Assembly (NCBI GenBank): GCA_021498095.1
Contig: JAIZWK010000001.1
Span: 2,529,666-2,593,665 of the forward strand
From: Candidatus Harpocratesius repetitus
GTDB taxonomy: Archaea; Asgardarchaeota; Lokiarchaeia; Sigyniarchaeales; Promethearchaeaceae
Length of the DNA: 64,000 nt
Direction: 5' to 3'
Shown here: one piece after another, positions 28,601 to 36,973 of the stretch
Numbering within the stretch: position 1 is the first letter of the stretch
How the letters are laid out: every line of letters begins with the position of its first letter
The notes under the pieces: model-generated
What the model was told of the DNA's origin: nothing
Seen by the model: the letters and a program-made list of their open reading frames with translations, nothing else
The model's database searches: none
Position numbers and translations under genes: made by a program

Positions 28601-29774
28601 CATATGTTTTAGAATTAACTGGATAAATCCAATTTCTGATAACTTCTAGCTCGCTTAATTCAGAGATCAATTCTTTATTATTTTTAGTGAATCTATCCAA
28701 ATCTAATTTATCAATTTCTATTCCTGGAATTATAGAAAAATAATCACTTATTTCTTTATTTATTTCGATAAAATTGAAAAAATCTGGCTCCAATGTATTA
28801 GTATTTTTCCAAAAGGGGAAAAAAATAAATTCTTTTAGTTCTTGTGCATAATTTTTTCCAATTTTATTAAAACTCTTCTCTAATTCGCTGTAAAGCTTTA
28901 GATTATTAAAAGCTAAAGCAGAAAATTCTAGATTTTCGTTGTCATTTTGAAATTTAAATTGAAATTCTTCACCACAAAGGAATTTTTTAATGAATTCTAA
29001 TGTAATCTTTGAATTTTTACTAAGATTCATTAAATTATACAAAGTTTGAACAAAAAACCTACCAATTGGTTGTTTTTTAGATTTATCCTTTAATAGTGTA
29101 GAACTTATTTTGCTTTGAAAAGCATAAACAATATCGATAATCTCTATAGGCAATATTTCTTGTGGATTAGAGAAATTTTTGCTAAGATATCGATAAGCAA
29201 TTTCTCGGGCATTGCTAAGAGATAATCTACTGAGGGATATTTTTCTCTGAGGATTTATTCTTTGATAGACGTCACCAACAGCTTGAAAGGAATGAATTAC
29301 GGAATGATGAAGTGAAAGAACTAACCCAATTTTATGAGAATCAATTCCATCATTTAAATACTCATTACTTCCCAAATTTCTAATTAATTCAGTAAATTTA
29401 ATAAATTCATCTGAAAGTACTTGATTTTCATTTCCTAAAATTAACTGAATTTCATCAATCAAAATTATTAATCCCTTCGAAATTTCTTTTGAATTGAAAA
29501 ACTCCCGAATTAAATTTTCTAATTTTGTTATTTCTCTATTTTTTACCCATAATATATGATAACCTTCTGACTTAAGTTTATTTTCAAAATATTTCAAGAC
29601 TGTTGTTTTACCAGTTCCATACTCCCCTAATATAGGTTGTATAATAAATTGGTTTCCAACATTTTTAAGATGGATAATTGCATCTTTTATTTCTTTTTCA
29701 TGCCCTACAGGTTCTATCGAAATTTGATCTGGAATTCCTGTTGAAGGAAATGGATTAGATTTGGCAAATTCCAT
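25608..29774 (-). CDS. Very large AAA+ ATPase of the HerA-NurA operon
   Basis: A 1388-residue protein with an N-terminal AAA+/STAND-type ATPase: Walker A GEYGTGKT at 50-57, Walker B LIILIDEI at 102-109, and a sensor strand (KIGLVLSLHHS) following. The remaining 1100 residues are mostly helical, Lys/Ile/Asn/Glu-rich, with no motif I recognise and no membrane segment. Size and architecture recall the large ATP-binding subunits of BREX-like and other multi-gene defence loci, but no BREX methylase or phosphatase is present. It lies 19 bases before the NurA gene and 2 bases after the first gene of the operon, so co-expression is certain. It may sense invading DNA and load or license HerA-NurA. Confidence 0.8.
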   Translation of the reverse strand: MEFAKSNPFPSTGIPDQISIEPVGHEKEIKDAIIHLKNVGNQFIIQPILGEYGTGKTTVLKYFENKLKSEGYHILWVKNREITKLENLIREFFNSKEISKGLIILIDEIQLILGNENQVLSDEFIKFTELIRNLGSNEYLNDGIDSHKIGLVLSLHHSVIHSFQAVGDVYQRINPQRKISLSRLSLSNAREIAYRYLSKNFSNPQEILPIEIIDIVYAFQSKISSTLLKDKSKKQPIGRFFVQTLYNLMNLSKNSKITLEFIKKFLCGEEFQFKFQNDNENLEFSALAFNNLKLYSELEKSFNKIGKNYAQELKEFIFFPFWKNTNTLEPDFFNFIEINKEISDYFSIIPGIEIDKLDLDRFTKNNKELISELSELEVIRNWIYPVNSKTYETYIILFPPIHISIIEKLKDKFENKLTKFIRLKDIYLQGLYGSIIGKKNPYLDELLEFNDLDYFDQQTRVLESIWEKYNGNLMENQLISLDFIFRKNTVIENYKISYLDLKIEIKDDTFIIRICYYSEKFNEINIKWDEFLNNFISWNEKIANFEKINEIKKPVNIIYCLINPNFDISSNRFYERDFQYFDNPRRVFFDKIEIDQLGKLISDHKDVKLNFLSPLEIINSYSDYSFDKGLTYSIYGVKKKRTKWPKFFSLYEKIIDDISMKKLLSPNDNEYLGFEDYVQNYNLDVSTVENSILKIRYLNEYFEFEQSSFKISDFRISKSCWKLIQILDKFPGQKISHENLELIIAQYFIIPTHDNISLISTLITELICLTLIEKNTDENNKINYTFQNPIDIYKKIKSLLAEHKINLNLTRDEKDRQKLNFIDQVLNSEIYKEEYINKHSISFVELDLETTKQKVMLNKILKKTLRYIRDIIDLDIDLVIKFKKLWNSIEKEYLKISNQNRLRNHYINFLSNKTNEKLDEYCLKLINQDEVCKKTLMFEIFCLRNEEDKNFNEIIIENALKTDFLKLIKLENIEEDKIKNLRIKNSDLKIIYSLSERFNSFIKERIKEIKDQEEFLTNEIEKYLLSTEKIRKIHKYFEAIPSLPIVLKKFNIPESIYTKILNFKIKPLNERSLNLILEFLLFSSDLYLPKRFFQTVNEKYGLSSINQTINSFYNDFEIYLNAFDLGKKIKNHSQDLNSDDLFAILSSIIVTFNKFNLSEESIDFLISIQCQIEDALNEEIKNDEIIDYLFKDKLITKKIIQEILYPDIIIHLIESINWNFEKINLIKEHIFNDTISLKNNIMNHDEDQQISSETSILEEVLMKIYNDSPALLLKNTEIQENELIDNFYQHKFSYVSNYIQKRSQNFERIIDEFKNNKDLQKEFKWIILMAPELKTGYFEESKYLKNIFKNLNNIFEFAKYLGRDFDKIYLNIKKFWPTLLDIKERLKK

Positions 29775-29776
29775 TA

Positions 29777-30796
29777 TTAGACCTCCATTATTGGTTGAAT
29801 AAACATCAAATCGCTAGATATTAAAGGTGTTCCAATACTTCCATTTACGAATTGATAATCTTTTGAATTTTTTACAAAACTTTTAATTGAACTTAATAAG
29901 TGCTTTTTCAAATCGAAACTTGAATCTAAATTGTCAAATGAGTGATAATTCTCATTAATTAGATAATTTAATAAATTCTGTGTTTTGATAATTTCCTTAT
30001 CTTCAAGATATTCTTTTATTTGATTATTGATTATACTCTCTCTTATATCTCTAAAAAATTCTGATTTTATTTTGAATTTAGATTTAGAATCTTCGAATTT
30101 GTTGACTATTGAATTTATTGAAAGACCAACAGATAAACAAGAGTCAACAGATTTTTCATTAAATAGGGGGTGAGTTACGTTTCTAATTGAATAGATTGTC
30201 AATTCTGCTTCAAGTTCCTCTTTATTATAATAATTTATTGAATGTGTTTTTAAAAAATCAATGGCAATTCGATAATGGAGCTTTCGATTATAAAATAAGT
30301 TATGCAAAAAAATATTAAATGGCTTTAGAATTTCAAAGAATTTTTGCCTTCTATTTAATCCCTCTTCAGAATTCAAATCAAAAAAATTTTTTCTTTTTTC
30401 TGATTTTTTTTTACTGGAATAATAATCATAAAACTCGTTAATTTTTTTTTGAGGAAGTAATTTTTCTAATTGATTAAAATTCCTATTAAACTCAATAAAA
30501 CTGTCTAATTTAGGTTCAGATGATTTTTTTTTTTTGTTTTTTAACTCAACTAATTCAATTTCATCTAAATTCATTATTATAGCTCTATATGGATCTCTCA
30601 CTGATGATCCACCGCTATGTTTAAATGGGAGGTCTTCAATAATATTTCTAATTTCATAAGTTTTAATTTCTTTTTCTTTCTTGTTCTTAATTAATAATAA
30701 AATAAATTCATACCAAGTAGAATTGTTAAGAGGTACTGTCCAAGAATATCCCTTCATTTTTTTGATCTTTCCTATTAATACTATTTTATATTTCAA
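29777..30796 (-). CDS. Unknown first gene of the HerA-NurA operon
   Basis: A 339-residue protein starting at TTG, with a later ATG 14 codons in. I do not recognise it. It begins with a beta-rich stretch (KIVLIGKI, GYSWTVPL), has a Lys/Ser-rich linker at about residues 90-135, and is helical afterwards. There is no catalytic motif or membrane segment. It is fused by spacing (2 bases) to the large ATPase gene. The left inverted repeat of the neighbouring 3.9-kb segment begins about 24 bases upstream, so that repeat must contain this operon's promoter. Confidence 0.6.
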   Translation of the reverse strand: MKYKIVLIGKIKKMKGYSWTVPLNNSTWYEFILLLIKNKKEKEIKTYEIRNIIEDLPFKHSGGSSVRDPYRAIIMNLDEIELVELKNKKKKSSEPKLDSFIEFNRNFNQLEKLLPQKKINEFYDYYSSKKKSEKRKNFFDLNSEEGLNRRQKFFEILKPFNIFLHNLFYNRKLHYRIAIDFLKTHSINYYNKEELEAELTIYSIRNVTHPLFNEKSVDSCLSVGLSINSIVNKFEDSKSKFKIKSEFFRDIRESIINNQIKEYLEDKEIIKTQNLLNYLINENYHSFDNLDSSFDLKKHLLSSIKSFVKNSKDYQFVNGSIGTPLISSDLMFIQPIMEV

Positions 30797-30818
30797 ATTA
30801 GTAACTTAAAAATTTTCA

Positions 30819-31035
30819 GAAAAAAATTTTAGCCTGAGGGGTAGTGCCCCTCTTTAGAGATAAATTTCCATTTTTTAATTTTCCACTTCTGTTTGACCAT
30901 CTAGATATTGGGATTTTCGAATTCTATTTGCCGATTTCGCAGAGAACCAAACGGAAGATTAAGAATACCAGTAAGAATACTTGATTAAATACGTTGAAAA
31001 TATAATATGAAAAGGAAAATAAAAAAATGTCACGA
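30819..31035. repeat. Left inverted repeat of the 3.9-kb modification segment
   Basis: Pairs with 34592-34753 in inverted orientation. The best part is 30921-31035 against 34592-34709 (about 115 bases, mostly identical), and a second block, 30819-30837 against 34736-34753 (AAATTTTAGCCTGA type), lies at the outer edge. The part between is not conserved and differs in length (about 83 against 26 bases). Confidence 0.85.
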
Positions 31036-31216
31036 ATATAATATGATGGAAATTACGGCATCCTTGTGGAGATTACTGTTTTAATTGAAAAACTGCTATA
31101 AAAATTCCCATAGTGACTTAGTTCTCATCATGATTTGTTCATCACTGAACTACAAAATTATTACTAAAAAACATGCTTGTTAATTGATACAAATTTGATT
31201 GAAATTTTTGAATTTT

Positions 31217-32542
31217 TTAGATAAAATCTCTTAAACTATGAAACCTAATGTCTTTTTTTCCAAATTTCAAATAATATGCCTTATCCAATTTTGACCTTTT
31301 CAGGTAATTGGCATATTCCAACAAATTAAAATAATTGCTTGATATCAATCTTTCCTTCAGAAATTTGTAAAGTTTCCCGGAAGTTTGACTTTTCTTAATC
31401 TGTTCCAATTCAGCATTTTGTACGTAGATATTATGGATTGCCCTGTGTTTTCTTCCCAGAGTACCATCCTCCTCAAATTTTTTTTGTAATTGTTGATAAC
31501 GAACAGTCATATCATTACTTAAAGTGGAATCAGAGCAAATAGGGCATTTACATTTTAATAATTCATCAATTTCATTTTTAATAAACATTCTACCATTTCG
31601 TTTGTATTTTCGGTGATTTTGTAGATATGGGCGATTATGTGCTTTTTTACGCATAAATCTATCAGAAATTCCTGGAAGCTGTATAACTCCATAACCACTT
31701 TTCTGAATCCAGCCGTTAGAATCGATAGAGTCAATTCCACAATAAAACGCTAAATATTGCATGGTTCCTCCAATTCCAAATGCATGGATAAAAGTATTTG
31801 GTAAACGGTGCCGTAAATATAATAAATTGTCAATAAATGTCCATTTTCCCCCAATTTTATTTGTTCCTTTAATTGATTTAACCATAGGAACAAGACTTCC
31901 AATACCCAAAAGTGGAATTCTACTAAATCTTTCTGCCAATTGTTTTATACCGTGTTCTAGCATTTTTGGAGAATGACCATGAATAACTGGCATAATCGTC
32001 GCACTTGCCGAACTATCTTTAATTAAATCAAAAAGACGAATATAATTTTCAAAAGATTGTTTATTACATTGAAATTTTTCGAGTTTCGTTAAATTAGGTG
32101 ATAGTGGCACATCCAACTGGACCATTATATCAGGATTATAACTTTCTTGAATTTTAAAAACCAAATCTTGGTTGAATCTTGCTGGAAGTTTTTTGCCTGA
32201 AATATTTGCTTTCATTAATTGAAAGCCACCACTGTCCATCTTGTGCAGCAAACCTTTTCCAACCAATGCTTCAATTATTCCTTTCCTTTTCTGTTTCTTA
32301 TCTTGAAATTGCAGATCGAAAGCATTTGAGAGAAAAGCTTTAACACCCGCCTTTTCAAAAACTTCCAAATGGAATTCTTTATCTTCAATAACAGATAATC
32401 CGTACCAAACAAATGGACCTTCAATTTTTTTATGATTCTTCAAAGTAAGAGTGTGAAAATCGATATTTTTTGAAAAATCAAGATTCTGGAAATATGCACC
32501 AAGTTTCTCCTCAATTTTCGGAGTATTATATAATATTGTCAT
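31217..32542 (-). CDS. DpdA/Tgt-like guanine transglycosylase
   Basis: A 441-residue TIM-barrel transglycosylase of the tRNA-guanine transglycosylase superfamily. Seen: base-binding motif MDSGGFQLM at residues 102-110, the FGIGGTMQYL turn at 255-264, candidate nucleophile Asp271 or Asp274 in CGIDSIDSNGW, and the zinc site Cys331, Cys333, Cys336 with His366 or His370. This keeps the full catalytic set. It lacks the PUA and extra C-terminal domains of archaeal TgtA and has a different tail, so I favour the DpdA-like branch that puts 7-deazaguanines into DNA. Its DUF6884 partner lies 6 bases upstream, with GGAG just before the ATG. Confidence 0.8.
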   Translation of the reverse strand: MTILYNTPKIEEKLGAYFQNLDFSKNIDFHTLTLKNHKKIEGPFVWYGLSVIEDKEFHLEVFEKAGVKAFLSNAFDLQFQDKKQKRKGIIEALVGKGLLHKMDSGGFQLMKANISGKKLPARFNQDLVFKIQESYNPDIMVQLDVPLSPNLTKLEKFQCNKQSFENYIRLFDLIKDSSASATIMPVIHGHSPKMLEHGIKQLAERFSRIPLLGIGSLVPMVKSIKGTNKIGGKWTFIDNLLYLRHRLPNTFIHAFGIGGTMQYLAFYCGIDSIDSNGWIQKSGYGVIQLPGISDRFMRKKAHNRPYLQNHRKYKRNGRMFIKNEIDELLKCKCPICSDSTLSNDMTVRYQQLQKKFEEDGTLGRKHRAIHNIYVQNAELEQIKKSQTSGKLYKFLKERLISSNYFNLLEYANYLKRSKLDKAYYLKFGKKDIRFHSLRDFI

Positions 32543-32548
32543 TACTTT

Positions 32549-33286
32549 TCATTCTCCTGGAGCAATTATTTCGTGAATTTTTTTTTCAGGTCCTGAAAAA
32601 TGATACAGCACTTCCAAGCTGCCATCTAAAAGTTTTATAATGTTCTTTTTATAGTCAAAAATACCGTTCTTTGAAGCCATTCGATAAACCGGCACCATCT
32701 TTAAGTCTTCCAGCGCAGGCTTCAAGGCTTCCACATAAATATTTCCCATTATCATGATGATGGCCTTTTTATTTTTAAGATATTGCTCCAATTTGGGTAA
32801 AATCTTTTTTTGGATGGCGCGAGCATCCGCTTTAGTCTTCAGTTGTTTATCGTAAGGCTCCAAAATCTCGTCCGGCTCCACTAATCCGTATTTGGCACTT
32901 ACGATGAGTTCATTAAATTTATGTTGGGTTACCCAAATATGTGCTTTTTTAAAGACATCTCCCTGATAAAGTTCGGAAGCTGGGGCGGGATGGTTGAGTT
33001 TCTTTTTAGTGCAAGAGAGGATAACGAGTATTTCATCATTTTTTATGGGTGTTTCAATCCCAAGATATTTATCTAAAGGTGCAAACCGTTTTATCTTAGA
33101 TTTGGATTTTATTAAAAAGGAATCTAACCGAAGGTAGGATGATTCGGTACGTTTACGTCTGGGTCTGGGTCTAGGTCTGGATTTGGATTTGTTTTTGTGA
33201 TTTAATTTGTGATACTGCCCATTATTTCTAACCAAATTTGGAACGAACCGGCAGAGACCCATTTGAGCATTTATTGATAAATTCAT
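32549..33286 (-). CDS. DUF6884 protein with Arg/Lys-rich N-terminal tail
   Basis: A 245-residue protein whose residues about 82-220 match DUF6884: ILVILSCTKKKLNHPAPASE, then ELYQGDVFKKA, VSAKYGLVEPDEILEPYD and IMIMGNIYVEALKP. I recall this family beside Tgt-like genes in archaea and phages; its chemistry is not established. The first 50 residues are a basic tail with an Arg-Pro repeat coded by a 6-base tandem repeat (33150-33190), probably contacting nucleic acid. It is first in the two-gene unit and its stop lies within the ribosome site of the transglycosylase gene. Confidence 0.75.
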   Translation of the reverse strand: MNLSINAQMGLCRFVPNLVRNNGQYHKLNHKNKSKSRPRPRPRRKRTESSYLRLDSFLIKSKSKIKRFAPLDKYLGIETPIKNDEILVILSCTKKKLNHPAPASELYQGDVFKKAHIWVTQHKFNELIVSAKYGLVEPDEILEPYDKQLKTKADARAIQKKILPKLEQYLKNKKAIIMIMGNIYVEALKPALEDLKMVPVYRMASKNGIFDYKKNIIKLLDGSLEVLYHFSGPEKKIHEIIAPGE

Positions 33287-33677
33287 ACTGATTTCCTATC
33301 TCAGGTATGTGTTACAGGGCGCATAATCATTTAAACTTTTTACTTTTAAGTCGATCCCACCAAGAGTTCATTAGTTTTTAACAATTAATTCCCTTGAATT
33401 TCATGTGATGGTTGTATTTAAATCAAGAATATTTCCCAGCTATGGATGGGGGAATTTAAGTATAATTGATCTGCTCTCTTTAACACATTGATTATTAATT
33501 TGTTAATTAATGAAAATTAAAAGGTACAAATTATCAAACATAAATTCCGAACACACCAAAAAAAGGGTCACAACTACATTAGCACCATCACGTTAAACCG
33601 TTAGTCCGACCCTCCACATCTCACAGAAGACACCACACCTAACTAATTCTTGGAATATTTTTGAGCGTTTTCTTTTA
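33287..33677. other. Divergent gap with a C-rich stretch
   Basis: Contains the promoter region of the DUF6884 gene. Bases 33564-33613 have AGGGTC and GACCCT arms around a 38-base loop and are unusually C-rich for this genome. No tRNA or known RNA could be made from it. Confidence 0.3.
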
Positions 33678-34124
33678 ATGATCATTGAAATGTTCCAAAA
33701 CGAATACCAAGTTGAATCCTATAAGGTCTCTAAAATGCATGGAAATTATGATAAAGAAATTAAACGGGATCGTCCAGATATAATTCTTTCGAAAGAAAAT
33801 TCACCAAAAATAATTTTTGATGCAAAATACAAATTCTTTACAAATAATCGGGAAGATAAACATCAACTAAATTGGTATTTAGGTCGATTTGATCTCCAAA
33901 TTGGATTTTTAATTTATCCAATGAAAGAAAAATTAGTAAACAAGCCCGAGATATTAAAATATTTGCTTGAAACTTATTCTCAACATGATAAGAAAATGTG
34001 CATTTTTTTTATTGAGATAGATCTTTCGAGTATCTCTGATAAGAACAAACTTCAACAATTTGTAGAAAATATTCTGGTTTTATATAATGAAAAATATGAT
34101 GAATTGACCCAGTCCCCAATTTAG
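33678..34124 (+). pseudogene. C-terminal fragment of a McrC/DUF2357-type nuclease
   Basis: 148 codons holding a clear PD-(D/E)XK core: Asp in RDRPDIILSK, then D-x-K in IIFDAKYKFF, as in the C-terminal nuclease domain of McrC and DUF2357 proteins. The frame stays open 10 codons upstream of the ATG and reads WNIFERFLLM, part of the helix that precedes this domain in full-length relatives, and then stops. The N-terminal two-thirds and the McrB-type GTPase partner are missing. It is probably a relic, although the nuclease core is intact and could still be expressed. Confidence 0.6.
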
Positions 34125-35038
34125 GATAAAAATTATTAAAATATCAGAGTCTCACTAAGAAAATCTATTCGTTTTATGATTTTTGTATTATATTTTTTAT
34201 ATTTTTTTAAAATGATGAAAAACACGAACTTTATGAAATAAGAACAATCATTCAGCGCTTACCCTCACTTAAGACGTTGGTTTTAACGCGAATGGGGTAA
34301 TATGTGTTGAAATATAGAAGTTATAGAACATCAATATATAAAACTATATTTATATATACTAAAAGCATTTACATTCCATAAACTCGAATGTGGCGATTTA
34401 TTCCAGAAGTTTACTGTATTTTCTTAAATGAAAAATGGTAGAATTACTCAGATGTTGAAATTAATTTTCAAACCTCAAGAATTTGATTTGCTTTAGAAGA
34501 AGGACAATTCAAATTACCAACAAATTCTAAAAAAGGATAGATTAAAAAGACAAGAAAAAATGTGATTTAAAAAACCGAAAATCGGTTAATATTTTCGTGA
34601 CATTTTTTTATTTTCCTTTTCATATTATATTTTTAACGTATTTAATCAAGTATTCTTTCTTGAATTCTTAATCTTACGTTTGGTTCTCTGCGAAATCGGC
34701 AAATAGAATGAGTTGTACAGAAAAATAAGGGGTTTTCAGGCTAAAATTTTTTTCATAGATTTTCTTAAAATACGTTGAAAGCAATACTTCTTAAATATTT
34801 TCAATTGTTCCCAAAGATAAAGCAGTATTGCTCGATAAAACACTTATCATTTCTATCATTATTTCTTTTTAAAATTAAAATACAAAATAATTCTTAAACT
34901 TTAATTATCATCGATTCAAATAAATCAGTATTGATTTCAGATATTTAAATTTAATAAAGTCTTAATTTATCATTTTGATTATATTTTCAATTTAGGAAAA
35001 CCTTTACTTATTCCTAAAAAAAGCATTTATTTTTTAGT
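34125..35038. other. Gap with right inverted repeat and a hairpin
   Basis: No intact gene. AACCGAAAATCGGTT at 34573-34587 is a perfect 6-bp-stem palindrome just before the right inverted repeat. A TATA-like region lies ahead of the DUF4238 relic. Confidence 0.4.
34592..34753. repeat. Right inverted repeat of the 3.9-kb modification segment
   Basis: Counterpart of 30819-31035, in opposite orientation. Shared blocks include CGAAATCGGCAAATAGAAT and ACGTATTTAATCAAGTATTC. It reads outward toward the DUF4238 relic, as the left copy reads toward the HerA-NurA operon. Confidence 0.85.
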
Positions 35039-35835
35039 ATGAATTTAGATGAAATGAGTAGAATAATGGTGAGATCTCATAATTATCTTCCAAAGACTTA
35101 TTTGAAGCATTTTACAATTCCAATCAATCACTCAAATAAAAAAAGTCACTTCTAGCATATGATAAAAAAAACAATTCTTTCAAATATATTCGTCCTTCTA
35201 ATTTCGGGATAAGAAAAAATCTTTTTTCAAATGATTTGGAAGAATATTTACAAAATTTTGAGCGCCATTATAATCAGATACGCAAATTCATTCTAAACGG
35301 CAAATCTGGCATAAGAATTAATGGTTTACGAATAGAAGCACTTTTAATAGGGTTTATTTATCTACTTTTCTCCAGATCTCAAGTTTCCCAAAATTTTGCA
35401 ATTGAATTCACAAATAAAATAATTGAAAAAAATAAACAGAATCCGATCTTTTTTGGAAACCAAACAATTATCAATCAACAAGAAATTTTCTCTTTTTTTA
35501 TTCCTGAAATGACAAGAATTGCTTCCTTATCGGGAATTCATAATACAATTTTGGTTGAACTTAATTTCCCAATCTTTTTAGCTGATGATCCTATTTTTCA
35601 AACCATAGTTCCTGAAGGTGCAATTTATATGCTTCCTCTTGATTTTAAAAATATTTTAGTATTTTCAATAACAAGTCTTGCAGAAAAAGATAAATCAAAG
35701 GTTCTACTAAGATATTTAGAAAAATTGTATCAGAATTTTCCTTATCAATGGTATTTAGATAAACAATACAATATAGCCCATCGATTTATTATTTGTAATA
35801 GTGAAAAACAAATGAAAAATTATTTATCCCAATAG
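35039..35835 (+). pseudogene. DUF4238 protein gene split by a frameshift
   Basis: From the ATG at 35039 the first frame gives VRSHNYLPKTYLKHFT, the N-terminal signature of DUF4238 proteins, and then hits a TAG at about 35156. The rest of the protein continues in another frame (LAYDKKNNSFKYIRPSNFGI and on to 35835). Adding one A to the run of seven at about 35139-35145 restores a single 265-residue reading frame. It is a one-base loss in a homopolymer: sequencing error, recent inactivation or slippage-controlled expression. The DUF4238 function is unknown; it is often found in mobile and defence regions. Confidence 0.7.
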
Positions 35836-36093
35836 AAGTCTTAACATTATACTTTTACTTATTTAAGAATTTAAAAAAAATTGTTATAAAATAGTCAAAA
35901 AGAGTCAGAATAATTACTAATAATCTTATTCTAACGATATTTAATTGTGGATGATACAAGAAAATTTAATTTTTTATGATTAGGCAAAATTATTTGAACA
36001 TCTATTTAACTTATTAGAAAGAATCTGCAAAAATTGAGAAGTTAAAAGAAAAGAAGTGCGTCATGAACCGTGATATAAAGTCTTCATGAAGAA

Positions 36094-36456
36094 TTACGGG
36101 CGAAAATTCGCTTTTTTAATCGACCAATATAACTTCCATCCTTTTTCAGTAAATAAGAAGGAGGTTTTTTCTTTAACCAAAAAACCATTATTTAATAATA
36201 CCTTTACCATTTCTCTATATGTAGATTTGCTTAATGATGGATTTCCTACAATAACATTCTTAATTATAACATTATCAGTAAATTTACCTTTGTAACGCCC
36301 AGATTTGCGATTTTGCATAAATTGGCAAAGACCACAGATTTCTTCTTGGAATGGTTTGAGAAATGGATAAATTGACAACCAAGATTCAGAAGGAGCAAGA
36401 TTTTGTGAAGAATCAAGATTTGGTGAAGAAGCAACTGTTTTTTCTTTATCTTGCAA
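36094..36456 (-). pseudogene. Loose copy of the ATPase C-terminal winged-helix domain
   Basis: The 120 codons are about 90% identical, in DNA and protein, to the last 100 residues of the AAA ATPase at 42730-45306 (shared PFLKPFQEEICGLCQF and TEKGW). Nothing of the ATPase remains upstream. It is therefore a partial duplication, although the winged helix is intact and could still bind DNA. Its first 25 codons overlap a plus-strand frame in antisense. Confidence 0.7.
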
Positions 36457-36806
36457 ATTTTACGATTGTAATTGAAATTTTGATGGCTGTTTTTGTTGCT
36501 GTTTTGCTTGCTGTTTTGCTTGATGATGATGCGGCTGCTATAAATTCTTGCATACTTCAAGATATAGTTTTTTCATCCAGAAATATCATGAGATATGTTG
36601 CGGATTTTTTGGTTATTTCTTCTGGATTAATAATTATGGAATCGGTGATTTTTTTGGTTGGAAAAATGTTAGCAATATTTAGGCGGAAAAAACCGAAAAT
36701 ACCCGTAATGGGCTCCAATCGGCCCCCCATTCATCTCGGTCGGGCGGAGAAGCGGCACCGCAGATCATTTTATCAAAAACTCGAAGTCTTGGAAGAAGTA
36801 ACATGA
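36363..36806 (+). CDS. Putative two-helix membrane protein
   Basis: A frame of 147 codons with two hydrophobic stretches (about residues 27-53 and 80-108) and a basic C-terminal part. I do not recognise it. Its support is positional: its TGA overlaps the next start as ATGA. Against it, the first third overlaps the antisense winged-helix relic. Bases 36680-37550 are clearly richer in G+C than the surroundings, so its 3' half may belong to the XPF-like gene as a degraded N-terminal part. Confidence 0.35.
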   Translation: MDKLTTKIQKEQDFVKNQDLVKKQLFFLYLANFTIVIEILMAVFVAVLLAVLLDDDAAAINSCILQDIVFSSRNIMRYVADFLVISSGLIIMESVIFLVGKMLAIFRRKKPKIPVMGSNRPPIHLGRAEKRHRRSFYQKLEVLEEVT

Positions 36807-36973
36807 CCCTAACGCAACCCTTGATTTTTTACGACGGTGCAGGACCCGGATTTCAGTCGGCGGTATTACATGAATTCACCAAGTTAGGGGGTAAAATATA
36901 CGAAAAGCCCAACCACTTTATCAACAATGGAAAAATCTTACGATTCGAGCGGCGGTCTGCATTATCGAGATGA
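36803..36973 (+). pseudogene. XPF/ERCC4-type nuclease, N-terminal fragment
   Basis: 56 codons resembling the first half of the ERCC4 nuclease fold: LIFYDGAGPGFQSAVLHEF, then an ERK-like motif in ILRFERRSALS. The frame stops in an ATGA overlap and the rest of the fold continues one frame away. It is too short to be a nuclease alone. The normal GDxxxxERK block is degenerate. Confidence 0.5.

Larger units (their letters stand above)
30819..34753. mobile_element. Inverted-repeat-bounded segment with Tgt-like/DUF6884 cargo
   Basis: A 3.9-kb segment between long imperfect inverted repeats. It carries a DpdA/Tgt-like gene, a DUF6884 gene and a nuclease fragment, but no transposase or recombinase. 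It could be a cargo element moved by a trans-acting enzyme, or a segment that flips by recombination between the repeats. I saw no target-site duplication. Confidence 0.5.

Noticed and set aside
25608..30796. BREX or DISARM locus
   Set aside because: No methylase, phosphatase, PLD or DUF1998-type gene is present; only the large ATPase recalls these systems.
31217..32542. Housekeeping archaeal TgtA (archaeosine tRNA transglycosylase)
   Set aside because: It lacks the C-terminal PUA-containing domains and sits with DUF6884 inside a repeat-bounded segment, so DpdA-like is preferred, not proven.
33541..33660. tRNA or structured RNA in the C-rich stretch
   Set aside because: One 6-base stem with a long loop; no cloverleaf or known RNA pattern could be drawn.
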